Assembly: GCF_029227915.1 (NCBI RefSeq)
Contig: NC_079888.1
Location: 7,185,001-7,249,000, forward strand
Direction: 5' to 3'
From: Hydractinia symbiolongicarpus
Taxonomy: Eukaryota; Cnidaria; Hydrozoa; Anthoathecata; Hydractiniidae
Length of the DNA stretch: 64,000 nucleotides
Numbering within the stretch: position 1 is the first letter of the stretch; each line of letters opens with the position of its first letter. Of the stretch, positions 40,690 through 52,268 are shown piece after piece. The notes under the pieces are model-generated. The model did not search any database, had not been told where the DNA came from, and worked only from the letters and a program-made list of their open reading frames with translations. Made by a program: the position numbers and the translations under genes.

Positions 40690-43600
40690 ATGAATAATTC
40701 GAAGCGTTTCTCAATTATTTATATGGTCCTAAACTTTTCATTTCCGTCAATGTTGATTGGTGATGTTGTTAAAGTAATTAAGACAATGAAAAAAATTTCA
40801 GTGCTTTCCACTGCCACAAGCAATGTTATACTCATTGAAAAACTTGCGACAAATACGGGATTGTGATAAAGAAACTGATTAAGAAAATATCTCAACTATA
40901 CCAGAGACGAGTACTGACTAGGCGTTGCTTCAAGTTTAAGGTCATCGTATAGAAGAAAAAATAAAATCAGTAGGTTCTTATTTAAAGAAAAGCAATCGTC
41001 TCCTACCTTCCAAAACGTACCATTCGTGTGAGGTTATTTAATAGTCAACACCTGTTGGATAATACTGATATTACTTTGTTCAACATCAGCGAGACCACCC
41101 TTAGACTCTGGTTCAAAGACAAAATTCGAGGAGAAGGGATCGTAACATTGTAAAAGGAAAACCTGTTCCTAAAGCTGTGCACATTTTAGTTGACACTCTG
41201 CCAGTTGTTTGTGACCGACCAAACTCAATGGAAGGTTTACAGAACCCTATTAAGTTTATGCAAATGGAAGAGACACGCCTGATCGATTTCAACAACTGTT
41301 GAAATTTTGGAACTATCCACCACCTGTAAAGGCATCATCAATTTCCAAGCCTGCGCGGAAAGTATATTTGAGGAGAATGGTTCTGTGGATGCCCCAGATG
41401 ATGTAGAACTTAGATTTGTCCCAACTTTGGTAGAAGTGTACAATCCCGAGGTATACACCGAAAAATGCACCTGGTTTTGGATTTAAAAGATTTCTACTAT
41501 TTTGCATCAGAATATTTCAGTTATGCCGTAAACGTTAAGCTTTCTGCTGTACTTACATACCAATATGCATGTGACACTGCTATCATTTCTTTGAGATCCA
41601 GAACTCTTGGAAACAGTAGCAACGCCGTGAAGAACACTCTGCTTGAAATGCATAGTGAATACTGGGTCAAAGTAATCTGGACTATCTCAGAGATTGTCAA
41701 ACGCATAAGGCAGTATTGGCCATGCTAAATGCAAAACCATGCGTATATACTAAAGCTGGTGCATTTCGGGTCTTACCTAATTCTTAAAGGTTTTTTTGGC
41801 TGCATTTGCAAGAGATGTGTGGTCCAGATTAAACATATGCAAGGCGTCGGTTACCAGTGTATTTGGAGATGTAATAAAAATCGATTCTACCAAAAAAATA
41901 ATTTCAACAATTACAGGAGATGCAAAAAAGTCTGCAAATTGGGTGAGAAATGTTGATAATGAGTATGGTGCTATCTTGCAAAGCATTGTAACATCATCAG
42001 AGTCAAATGGGTTTTTGCAACCTATGGCAGATGGCCTGTTGTCACGGTACAAAAAAACAGATGTTCCAACACCTATCCTTTTGTATACCGACAGAGATTA
42101 TTGTAGTCTTAGTGGAACATCAAGGTTTCAGAGGTTGTTTCCATTCTTGGGACAGTTTGGAAGTTCGCTTGGATCTTTGACACTTTATGAGAGGCATTGT
42201 GGTTGGCTGTACTTCCGGTCCCTTTGTCACCGCTTTCGGCGTGTATTTTTGAATGGGAAGAAGGTGATTACAAAAATATAGTTGCTGCTAAGAAGGAAGA
42301 GCTTCAGATGAAAGGACAGTCGGTACCCTCGTTAAAAACAGTTACCAATGCAATAGCAAAAAATGCATTGGCCAGACATTGCATGAGATACGCGAGAGGT
42401 GCTTCAGTGGCCATAAAAAATAATTAAACACTTTATCCTTACATATACTGGGTGTACTGACACTTTAGGTGTGCCATTGCTAAGGGAGAACATGGCAGAA
42501 ATAAATAATGAGCAAAAGAAGCATATTGTTTGCATCCAAGACCCAGACATGCCATTATATACTCAGGTGAAAATGGTCAAAAAAGGAGCTTCGTTCTTGC
42601 CATTGCACGGCTGTGCCAGAGAAAACATTTCATTAGAAACTTTTCACTGCCACCTGTTAAAGTTCATTCCAGGATCTTCTGGCAATGCAGTAAATTTTCA
42701 AGCGTATTCAATGGATGGATTGGTCAGACGGAACACCCTGAGGAAATACCAGGCAGAAGGTGCAGTGATTACGTTCCTTTGATGTTAATCTCGTTGTGAA
42801 ATTTAACAAAATGCATTTGAATGTACGTAAAAAAACGTTTAACAACAAACCTGTTCCAAATAAAGCAAGAAATGAAGTCATTGGTATGGAACATCTTTTT
42901 CGAAAAATTGACATAAGCTTTGTTAAGCTTACGTGGACAGTACCATCTAAAACGGGTGAGAGTTAGACGATGAGAGCATAGAGGTTAATGTCGACATCGA
43001 TACTTCTGCTTTCAACCATTCAGTAAAGGACGTGGCTGATGAAGATGATGATGGGGCAGAAGAGATCGATGACACCACTAAAGAAATTCCAATTGGAATC
43101 ATGTTGATACGTTGGCACAAGCTCTTTTAGCATCACATGCTTTTAGTAGTTCGGATGAAGATGCAGAAAAACACCAGTTTCTTCAATCAATTGGACGAAT
43201 ATGACAAAAAACCACTAACATTTACAACAGTTTACCCAAAACCAGTTAAAGGACGCTTCTGCACAGGGAAAAAGGAAGGTTTTACTGGTTTGGTACAAAT
43301 AATGAGATCGTTTTTGCCAGGTGCATCCCTTGATCTTTTCCTATCAAAAGTAGGGTGGTTGATAGTCAGGAAGAACTAGTCAGCTAAAATGACGAGTCTA
43401 CGGAACTTTAGTGGGCAAAAAAATGTTTTCATATAACGCTTTCATAATATTTGTAGAATGGATTTACCTTGGGCCGCTTCCTTTTACTACTTAATCTAGT
43501 TGTATTTATCAAACATATTGGGGGAAGTCAGAGATTTTACAACATCAAAGTTAACCATCCTATCTTTTACACCTTTATGAACAAAGTTTGATTCGCTAGC

Positions 43601-44081
43601 ATAAGACAAGTATTCGAAGTCATTGCAAAAGAGGAAGGTTTTTTTAGGTAAAAAGCTACCCTATAATAAATAAAGAACTGAAATTATGACAATAATTTTT
43701 GTCAACATATTTCAAAAATGTTATTTAACTACATGCTGATCACAAATTTTTAAAAATACATTATTGTAACTTTAAAGTGATGTTTTTGATCCTACATAAA
43801 CCCCCGTTTTAAATATGCTACTTCGCGGAGCAGTCAACCCAGTTTGTATGTAAACAAACAGTTGTAGCGACAGAAGTCAAATTTGATCCATGCTCAAATT
43901 AACGTTAGAAAGAAAATTAAGACGGATTTGAAGAAGTTAAACTTAACTCCTGTTAAAAAAGTAAAAAGTGAATATTTAATATATAACTCGCGGTAAAGTA
44001 ATTACGCAAAACTACATAAATTTATTTACACAAAGCCTGTGGGACAAGGTCAAAGGTAAGTTTATAGTCGAGAGGATATAA
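40690..44081 (+). repeat. Macrosatellite unit 13 (type A)
   Basis: 3392 bp. Type A with the 1-bp deletion (AAACTTGCGAC) but not the 9-bp deletion. Private CAAAACGTACC shared with unit 15. Confidence 0.95.
41091..43379 (+). pseudogene. DUF6729 / DDE-like transposase relic, unit 13
   Basis: Type A version, core run 41796-42281, SLETFH run 42471-42782. Confidence 0.72.
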
Positions 44082-44648
44082 ATGAATAATTCGAAGCGTT
44101 TCTCAATTATTTATATGGTCCTAAACTTAAATATTCTAACCTACGCTAACGGAGAAAGAAAACATGTTGGTGGTGATTTTTGGTGGATGAGAATAAGTGG
44201 CAACATTAGTATGTATTCTTATATTACAGATAATGCAGACGGTACTTACGAGACCCAATTTCAACTACCAGAGCCTGGTAGGTATGAGATAGAATTGACT
44301 TTAGAATTTAGTCAATGTGATGGACTTCGCGATCCTCCCGTATGGTGGTTTCGCGATGGAGATGGGCGTGGTAAACTCCAAAAAGCAAAGCTTGATACGG
44401 TCGATGACTTCATTGGAGAAAAAAAGAAGTTTAGTGTTAAAATGGAATCACGTGAACCAATCAAAATAATACCGAGAGTGAACATGAATGACTTAGCTTG
44501 CACTTATATTAATCCTAGACATGGCTACTGGAGGCTGTCTGGTGGTAAGAAGGAGTACATTGCTAAAATTAAACCAATAAAACAAAGAAATGTGACAGAA
44601 AGGAGAAATACACTTTGGGTTTATGGCGTACATTTCCGTCAATGTTGA
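44082..44648 (+). CDS. NXPE/filamin-like secreted N-terminal fragment, unit 14
   Basis: Intact 188-codon ORF. Residues 1-22 look like a signal peptide (Lys and Arg, then a hydrophobic run SIIYMVLNLNILTYA). The next part, ANGERKHVGGDFW to about residue 75, including TDNADGTYETQF and LPEPGRYEIEL, matches the Ig-like filamin/NXPE domain pattern (GGDF plus D-GTY). DPPVWWFRDG lies at about residues 84-93. The ORF runs to NTLWVYG, where I expect the Gly-Asp-Ser catalytic motif of a PC-esterase-like domain. The coding match stops at GGC (44625-44627), followed by GTACAT, a possible splice donor, so this may be one or two exons of a larger gene. The last five codons (VHFRQ/C) read into ordinary unit sequence. 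Role unknown; probably an extracellular protein fragment. Transcription is not shown by the sequence. Confidence 0.5.
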   Translation: MNNSKRFSIIYMVLNLNILTYANGERKHVGGDFWWMRISGNISMYSYITDNADGTYETQFQLPEPGRYEIELTLEFSQCDGLRDPPVWWFRDGDGRGKLQKAKLDTVDDFIGEKKKFSVKMESREPIKIIPRVNMNDLACTYINPRHGYWRLSGGKKEYIAKIKPIKQRNVTERRNTLWVYGVHFRQC

Positions 44649-44983
44649 TTGGTGATGTTGTTAAAGTAATTAAGACAATGAAAAAAATTTCAGTGCTTTC
44701 CACTGCCACAAGCAATGTTATACTCATTGAAAAACTTCGCGACAAATACGGGATTGTGATAAAGAAACTGATTAAGAAAATATCTCAACTATACCAGAGG
44801 CGAGTACTGACTAGGCGTTGCTTCAAGTTTAAGGTCATCGTATAGAAGAAAAAATAAAATCAGTAGGTTCTTATTTAAAGAAAAGCAATCGTCTCCTACC
44901 TTCCAAAAAGTACCATTCGTGTGAGGTTATTTAATAGTCAACACCTGTTGGATAATACTGATATTACTTTGTTCAACATCAGC

Positions 44984-47272
44984 GAGACCACCCTTAGACT
45001 CTGGTTCAAAGACAAAATTCGAGGAGAAGGGATCGTAACATTGTAAAAGGAAAACCTGTTCCTAAAGCTGTGCACATTTTAGTTGACACTCTGCCAGTTG
45101 TTCGTGACCGACCAAACTCAATGGAAGGTTTACAGAACCCTATTAAGTTTATGCAAATGGAAGAGACACGCCTGATCGATTTCAATAACTGTTGAAATTT
45201 TGGAACTATCCACCACCTGTAAAGGCATCATCAATTTCCAAGCCTGCGCGGAAAGTATATTTGAGGAGAATGGTTCTGTGGATGCCCCAGATGATTTAGA
45301 ACTTAGATTTGTCCCAACTTTGGTAGAAGTGTACAATCCCGAGGTATACACCAAAAAATGCACCTGGTTTTGGATTTAAAAGATTTCTACTATTTTGCAT
45401 CAGAATATTTCAGTTATGCCGTAAACGTTAAGCTTTCTGCTGTACTTACATACAAATATGCATGTGACACTGCTATCATTTCTTTGAGATCCAGAACTCT
45501 TGGAAACAGTGGCAACGCCGTGAACAACACTCTGCTTGAAATGCATAGTGAATACTGGGTCAAAGTAATCTGGACTATCTCAGAGATTGTCAAACGCATA
45601 AGGCAGTATTGGCCATGCTAAATGCAAAACCATGCGTATATACTAAAGCTGGTGCATTTCGGGTCTTACCTAATTCTTAAAGGTTTTTTTGGCTGCATTT
45701 GCAAGAGATGTGTGGTCCAGATTAAACATATGCAAGGCGTCGGTTACCAGTGTATTTGGAGATGTAATAAAAATCGATTCTACCAAAAAAATAATTTCAA
45801 CAATTACAGGAGGTGCAAAAAAAGTCTGCAACTTGGGTGAGAAATGTTGATAATGAGTATGGTGCTATCTTGCAAAGCATTGTAACATCATCAGAGTCAA
45901 ATGGGTCTTTGCAACCTATGGCAGATGGCCTGTTGTCACGGTACAAAAAAACAGATGTTCCAACACCTATCCTTTTGTATACCGACAGAGATTATTGTAG
46001 TCTTAGTGGACCATCAAGGTTTCAGAGGTTGTTTCCATTCTTGGGACAGTTTGGAAGTTCGCTTGGATATTTGACACTTTATGAGAGGCATTGTGGTTGG
46101 CTGTACTTCCGGTCCCTTTGTCACCGCTTTCGGCGTGTATTTTTGAATGGGAAGATGGTGATTACAAAAAGATAGTTGCTGCTAAGAAGGAAGAGCTTCA
46201 GATGAAAGGACAGTCGGTACCCTCGTTAAAAACAGTTACCAATGCAATAGCAAAAGATGCATTGGCCAGACATTGCATGAGATACGCGAGAGGTGCTTCA
46301 GTGGCCATAAAAAATAATTAAACACTTTATCTTACATATACTGGGTGTACTGACACTTAAGGTGTGCCATTGCTAAGGGAGAACATGGCAGAAATACATA
46401 ATGAGCAAAAGAAGCATAATGTTTGCATCCAAGACCCAGACATGCCATTATATACTCAGGTGAAAATGGTCAAAAAAGGAGCTTCGTTTTTGCCATTGCA
46501 CGGCTGTGCCAGAGAAAACATTTCATTAGAAACTTTTCACTGCCACCTGTTAAAGTTCATTCCAGGATCTTCTGGCAATGCAGTAAATTTTCAAGCGTAT
46601 TCAATGGATGGATTGGTCAGACGGAACACCCTGAGGAAATACCAGGCAGAAGGTGCAGTGATTACGTTCCTTTGATGTTAATCTCGTTGTGAAATTTAAC
46701 AAAATGCATTTGGATGTACGTAAAAAAACGTTTAACAACAAACCTGTTCCAAATAACGCAAGGAATGAAGTCAATGGTATGGAACATCTTTTTCGAAAAA
46801 TTGACATAAGCTTTGTTAAGCTTACGTGGACAGTACCATCTAAAACGGGTGAGAGTTAGACGATGAGAGCATAGAGGTTAATATCGACATCGATACTTCT
46901 GCTTTCAACCATTCAGTAAAGGACGTGGCTGATGAAGATGATGATGGGGCAGAAGAGATCGATGACACCACTAAAGAAATTCCAATTGGAATCATGTTGA
47001 TACGTTGGCACAAGCTCTTTTAGCATCACATGCTTTTAGTAGTTCGGATGAAGATGCAGAAAAACACCAGTTTCTTCAATCAATTGGACGAATATGACAA
47101 AAAACCACTAACATTTACAACAGTTTACCCAAAACCAGTTAAAGGACGCTTCTGCACAAAGAAAAAGGAAGGTTTTACTGGTTTGGTACAAATAATGAGA
47201 TCGTTTTTGCCTGGTGTATCCCCTGATCTTTTCCTATCAAAAGTAGGGTGGTTGATAGTCAGGAAGAACTAG
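44984..47272 (+). pseudogene. DUF6729 / DDE-like transposase relic, unit 14
   Basis: Type B' version. RTLGNSGNAV has a Gly replacing Ser. KMVITKR and EIHNEQ are private to units 14 and 16. It follows the NXPE segment in the same orientation, with about 350 bp between. Confidence 0.72.
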
Positions 47273-47974
47273 TCAGCTAAAATGACGAGTCTACGGAACT
47301 TTAGTGGGCAAAAAAATGTTTTCATATAACGCTTTCATAATATTAGTAGAATGGATTTACCTTGGGCCGCTTCCTTTTACTACTTAATCTAGTTGTATTT
47401 ATCAAACATATTGGGGGAAGTCAGAGATTTTACAACATCAAAGTTAACCATCCTATCTTTTACACCTTTATGAACAAAGTTTGATTCGCTAGCATAAGAC
47501 AAGTGTTCGAAGTCATTGCAAAAGAGGAAGGTTTTTTTAGGTAAAAAGCTACCCTATAATAAATAAAGAACTGAAATTATGACAATAATTTTTGTCAACA
47601 TATTTCAAAAATGTTATTTAACTACATGCTGATCACAAATTTTTAAAAATACATTATTGTAACTTTAAAGTGATGTTTTTGATCCTACATAAACCCCCGT
47701 TTTAAATATGCTACTTCGCGGAGCAGTCAACCCAGTTTGTATGTAAACAAACAGTTGTAGCGACAGAAGTCAAATTTGATCCATGCTCAAATTAACGTTA
47801 GAAAGAAAATTAAGACGGATTTGAAGAAGTTAAACTTAACTCCTGTTAAAAAAGTAAAAAGTGAATATTTAATATATAACTCGCGGTAAAGTAATTACGC
47901 AAAACTACATAAATTTATTTACACAAAGCCTGTGGGACAAGGTCAAAGGTAAGTTTATAGTCGAGAGGATATAA

Positions 47975-50900
47975 ATGAATAATTCGAAGCGTTTCTCAAT
48001 TATTTATATGGTCCTAAACTTTTCATTTCCGTCAATGTTGATTGGTGATGTTGTTAAAGTAATTAAGACAATGAAAAAAATTTCAGTGCTTTCCACTGCC
48101 ACAAGCAATGTTATACTCATTGAAAAACTTGCGACAAATACGGGATTGTGATAAAGAAACTGATTAAGAAAATATCTCAACTATACCAGAGACGAGTACT
48201 GACTAGGCGTTGCTTCAAGTTTAAGGTCATCGTATAGAAGAAAAAATAAAATCAGTAGGTTCTTATTTAAAGAAAAGCAATCGTCTCCTACCTTCCAAAA
48301 CGTACCATTCGTGTGAGGTTATTTAATAGTCAACACCTGTTGGATAATACTGATATTACTTTGTTCAACATCAGCGAGACCACCCTTAGACTCTGGTTCA
48401 AAGACAAAATTCGAGGAGAAGGGATCGTAACATTGTAAAAGGAAAACCTGTTCCTAAAGCTGTGCACATTTTAGTTGACACTCTGCCAGTTGTTTGTGAC
48501 CGACCAAACTCAATGGAAGGTTTACAGAACCCTATTAAGTTTATGCAAATGGAAGAGACACGCCTGATCGATTTCAACAACTGTTGAAATTTTGGAACTA
48601 TCCACCACCTGTAAAGGCATCATCAATTTCCAAGCCTGCGCGGAAAGTATATTTGAGGAGAATGGTTCTGTGGATGCCCCAGATGATGTAGAACTTAGAT
48701 TTGTCCCAACTTTGGTAGAAGTGTACAATCCCGAGGTATACACCGAAAAATGCACCTGGTTTTGGATTTAAAAGATTTCTACTATTTTGCATCAGAATAT
48801 TTCAGTTATGCCGTAAACGTTAAGCTTTCTGCTGTACTTACATACCAATATGCATGTGACACTGCTATCATTTCTTTGAGATCCAGAACTCTTGGAAACA
48901 GTAGCAACGCCGTGAAGAACACTCTGCTTGAAATGCATAGTGAATACTGGGTCAAAGTAATCTGGACTATCTCAGAGATTGTCAAACGCATAAGGCAGTA
49001 TTGGCCATGCTAAATGCAAAACCATGCGTATATACTAAAGCTAGTGCATTTCGGGTCTTACCTAATTCTTAAAGGTTTTTTTGGCTGCATTTGCAAGAGA
49101 TGTGTGGTCCAGATTAAACATATGCAAGGCGTCGGTTACCAGTGTATTTGGAGATGTAATAAAAATCGATTCTACCAAAAAAATAATTTCAACAATTACA
49201 GGAGATGCAAAAAAGTCTGCAAATTGGGTGAGAAATGTTGATAATGAGTATGGTGCTATCTTGCAAAGCATTGTAACATCATCAGAGTCAAATGGGTTTT
49301 TGCAACCTATGGCAGATGGCCTGTTGTCACGGTACAAAAAAACAGATGTTCCAACACCTATCCTTTTGTATACCGACAGAGATTATTGTAGTCTTAGTGG
49401 AACATCAAGGTTTCAGAGGTTCTTTCCATTCTTGGGACAGTTTGGAAGTTCGCTTGGATCTTTGACACTTTATGAGAGGCATTGTGGTTGGCTGTACTTC
49501 CGGTCCCTTTGTCACCGCTTTCGGCGTGTATTTTTGAATGGGAAGAAGGTGATTACAAAAATATAGTTGCTGCTAAGAAGGAAGAGCTTCAGATGAAAGG
49601 ACAGTCGGTACCCTCGTTAAAAACAGTTACCAATGCAATAGCAAAAAATGCATTGGCCAGACATTGCATGAGATACGCGAGAGGTGCTTCAGTGGCCATA
49701 AAAAATAATTAAACACTTTATCCTTACATATACTGGGTGTACTGACACTTTAGGTGTGCCATTGCTAAGGGAGAACATGGCAGAAATAAATAATGAGCAA
49801 AAGAAGCATATTGTTTGCATCCAAGACCCAGACATGCCATTATATACTCAGGTGAAAATGGTCAAAAAAGGAGCTTCGTTCTTGCCATTGCACGGCTGTG
49901 CCAGAGAAAACATTTCATTAGAAACTTTTCACTGCCACCTGTTAAAGTTCATTCCAGGATCTTCTGGCAATGCAGTAAATTTTCAAGCGTATTCAATGGA
50001 TGGATTGGTCAGACGGAACACCCTGAGGAAATACCAGGCAGAAGGTGCAGTGATTACGTTCCTTTGATGTTAATCTCGTTGTGAAATTTAACAAAATGCA
50101 TTTGAATGTACGTAAAAAAACGTTTAACAAGAAACCTGTTCCAAATAAAGCAAGAAATGAAGTCATTGGTATGGAACATCTTTTTCGAAAAATTGACATA
50201 AGCTTTGTTAAGCTTACGTGGACAGTACCATCTAAAACGGGTGAGAGTTAGACGATGAGAGCATAGAGGTTAATGTCGACATCGATACTTCTGCTTTCAA
50301 CCATTCAGTAAAGGACGTGGCTGATGAAGATGATGATGGGGCAGAAGAGATCGATGACACCACTAAAGAAATTCCAATTGGAATCATGTTGATACGTTGG
50401 CACAAGCTCTTTTAGCATCACATGCTTTTAGTAGTTCGGATGAAGATGCAGAAAAACACCAGTTTCTTCAATCAATTGGACGAATATGACAAAAAACCAC
50501 TAACATTTACAACAGTTTACCCAAAACCAGTTAAAGGACGCTTCTGCACAGGGAAAAAGGAAGGTTTTACTGGTTTGGTACAAATAATGAGATCGTTTTT
50601 GCCAGGTGCATCCCTTGATCTTTTCCTATCAAAAGTAGGGTGGTTGATAGTCAGGAAGAACTAGTCAGCTAAAATGACGAGTCTACGGAACTTTAGTGGG
50701 CAAAAAAATGTTTTCATATAACGCTTTCATAATATTTGTAGAATGGATTTACCTTGGGCCGCTTCCTTTTACTACTTAATCTAGTTGTATTTATCAAACA
50801 TATTGGGGGAAGTCAGAGATTTTACAACATCAAAGTTAACCATCCTATCTTTTACACCTTTATGAACAAAGTTTGATTCGCTAGCATAAGACAAGTATTC

Positions 50901-51366
50901 GAAGTCATTGCAAAAGAGGAAGGTTTTTTTAGGTAAAAAGCTACCCTATAATAAATAAAGAACTGAAATTATGACAATAATTTTTGTCAACATATTTCAA
51001 AAATGTTATTTAACTACATGCTGATCACAAATTTTTAAAAATACATTATTGTAACTTTAAAGTGATGTTTTTGATCCTACATAAACCCCCGTTTTAAATA
51101 TGCTACTTCGCGGAGCAGTCAACCCAGTTTGTATGTAAACAAACAGTTGTAGCGACAGAAGTCAAATTTGATCCATGCTCAAATTAACGTTAGAAAGAAA
51201 ATTAAGACGGATTTGAAGAAGTTAAACTTAACTCCTGTTAAAAAAGTAAAAAGTGAATATTTAATATATAACTCGCGGTAAAGTAATTACGCAAAACTAC
51301 ATAAATTTATTTACACAAAGCCTGTGGGACAAGGTCAAAGGTAAGTTTATAGTCGAGAGGATATAA
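47975..51366 (+). repeat. Macrosatellite unit 15 (type A)
   Basis: 3392 bp. Near copy of unit 13. Differences seen: AAAGCTAGTGC (49036 area), GAGGTTCTTTCC, and TTTAACAAGAAACC. Confidence 0.95.
48376..50664 (+). pseudogene. DUF6729 / DDE-like transposase relic, unit 15
   Basis: Type A version, core run 49081-49566. Private RFFPFL (Leu to Phe) from GAGGTTCTTTCC. Confidence 0.72.
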
Positions 51367-51933
51367 ATGAATAATTCGAAGCGTTTCTCAATTATTTATA
51401 TGGTCCTAAACTTAAATATTCTAACCTACGCTAACGGAGAAAGAAAACATGTTGGTGGTGATTTTTGGTGGATGAGAATAAGTGGCAACATTAGTATGTA
51501 TTCTTATATTACAGATAATGCAGACGGTACTTACGAGACCCAATTTCAACTACCAGAGCCTGGTAGGTATGAGATAGAATTGACTTTAGAATTTAGTCAA
51601 TGTGATGGACTTCGCGATCCTCCCGTATGGTGGTTTCGCGATGGAGATGGGCGTGGTAAACTCCAAAAAGCAAAGCTTGATACGGTCGATGACTTCATTG
51701 GAGAAAAAAAGAAGTTTAGTGTTAAAATGGAATCACGTGAACCAATCAAAATAATACCGAGAGTGAACATGAATGACTTAGCTTGCACTTATATTAATCC
51801 TAGACATGGCTACTGGAGGCTGTCTGGTGGTAAGAAGGAGTACATTGCTAAAATTAAACCAATAAAACAAAGAAATGTGACAGAAAGGAGAAATACACTT
51901 TGGGTTTATGGCGTACATTTCCGTCAATGTTGA
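51367..51933 (+). CDS. NXPE/filamin-like secreted N-terminal fragment, unit 16
   Basis: Same 188-residue protein as at 44082 with no amino-acid difference seen. Same leader, Ig-like domain and end before the expected esterase motif, in the same position of its unit. Confidence 0.5.
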   Translation: MNNSKRFSIIYMVLNLNILTYANGERKHVGGDFWWMRISGNISMYSYITDNADGTYETQFQLPEPGRYEIELTLEFSQCDGLRDPPVWWFRDGDGRGKLQKAKLDTVDDFIGEKKKFSVKMESREPIKIIPRVNMNDLACTYINPRHGYWRLSGGKKEYIAKIKPIKQRNVTERRNTLWVYGVHFRQC

Positions 51934-52268
51934 TTGGTGATGTTGTTAAAGTAATTAAGACAATGAAAAAAATTTCAGTGCTTTCCACTGCCACAAGCAA
52001 TGTTATACTCATTGAAAAACTTCGCGACAAATACGGGATTGTGATAAAGAAACTGATTAAGAAAATATCTCAACTATACCAGAGGCGAGTACTGACTAGG
52101 CGTTGCTTCAAGTTTAAGGTCATCGTATAGAAGAAAAAATAAAATCAGTAGGTTCTTATTTAAAGAAAAGCAATCGTCTCCTACCTTCCAAAAAGTACCA
52201 TTCGTGTGAGGTTATTTAATAGTCAACACCTGTTGGATAATACTGATATTACTTTGTTCAACATCAGC

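Larger units (their letters stand above)
20348..40694 (+). repeat. Higher-order repeat copy 2 (units 7-12, 20,347 bp)
   Basis: This is the second copy of the six-unit block. Unit starts are 20343, 23736, 27128, 30521, 33904 and 37297, each 20,347 bp from its partner. Unit 10 (30521-33903) is the main exception: it shares length and both ends with unit 4, but its middle has B- then C-type variants. Confidence 0.9.
40690..47974 (+). repeat. Two-unit higher-order repeat copy 1 (units 13-14, 7,285 bp)
   Basis: Unit 13 (type A, no NXPE segment) followed by unit 14 (type B', with NXPE segment) forms a 7,285-bp block that recurs exactly as units 15-16. Shared private variants include CAAAACGTACC in units 13 and 15, and NSGNAV, KMVITKR and EIHNEQ in units 14 and 16. 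Confidence 0.9.
44082..47974 (+). repeat. Macrosatellite unit 14 (type B', carries NXPE segment)
   Basis: 3893 bp, 500 bp longer than a standard unit because of the NXPE-like segment at 44129-44630. The rest is mostly type B (NAVNN, HNVCIQ, ACAAGTGTTCG) with private NSGNAV, KMVITKR, EIHNEQ, CTKKKEG and ATATTAGTAGAATGG. Confidence 0.95.
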
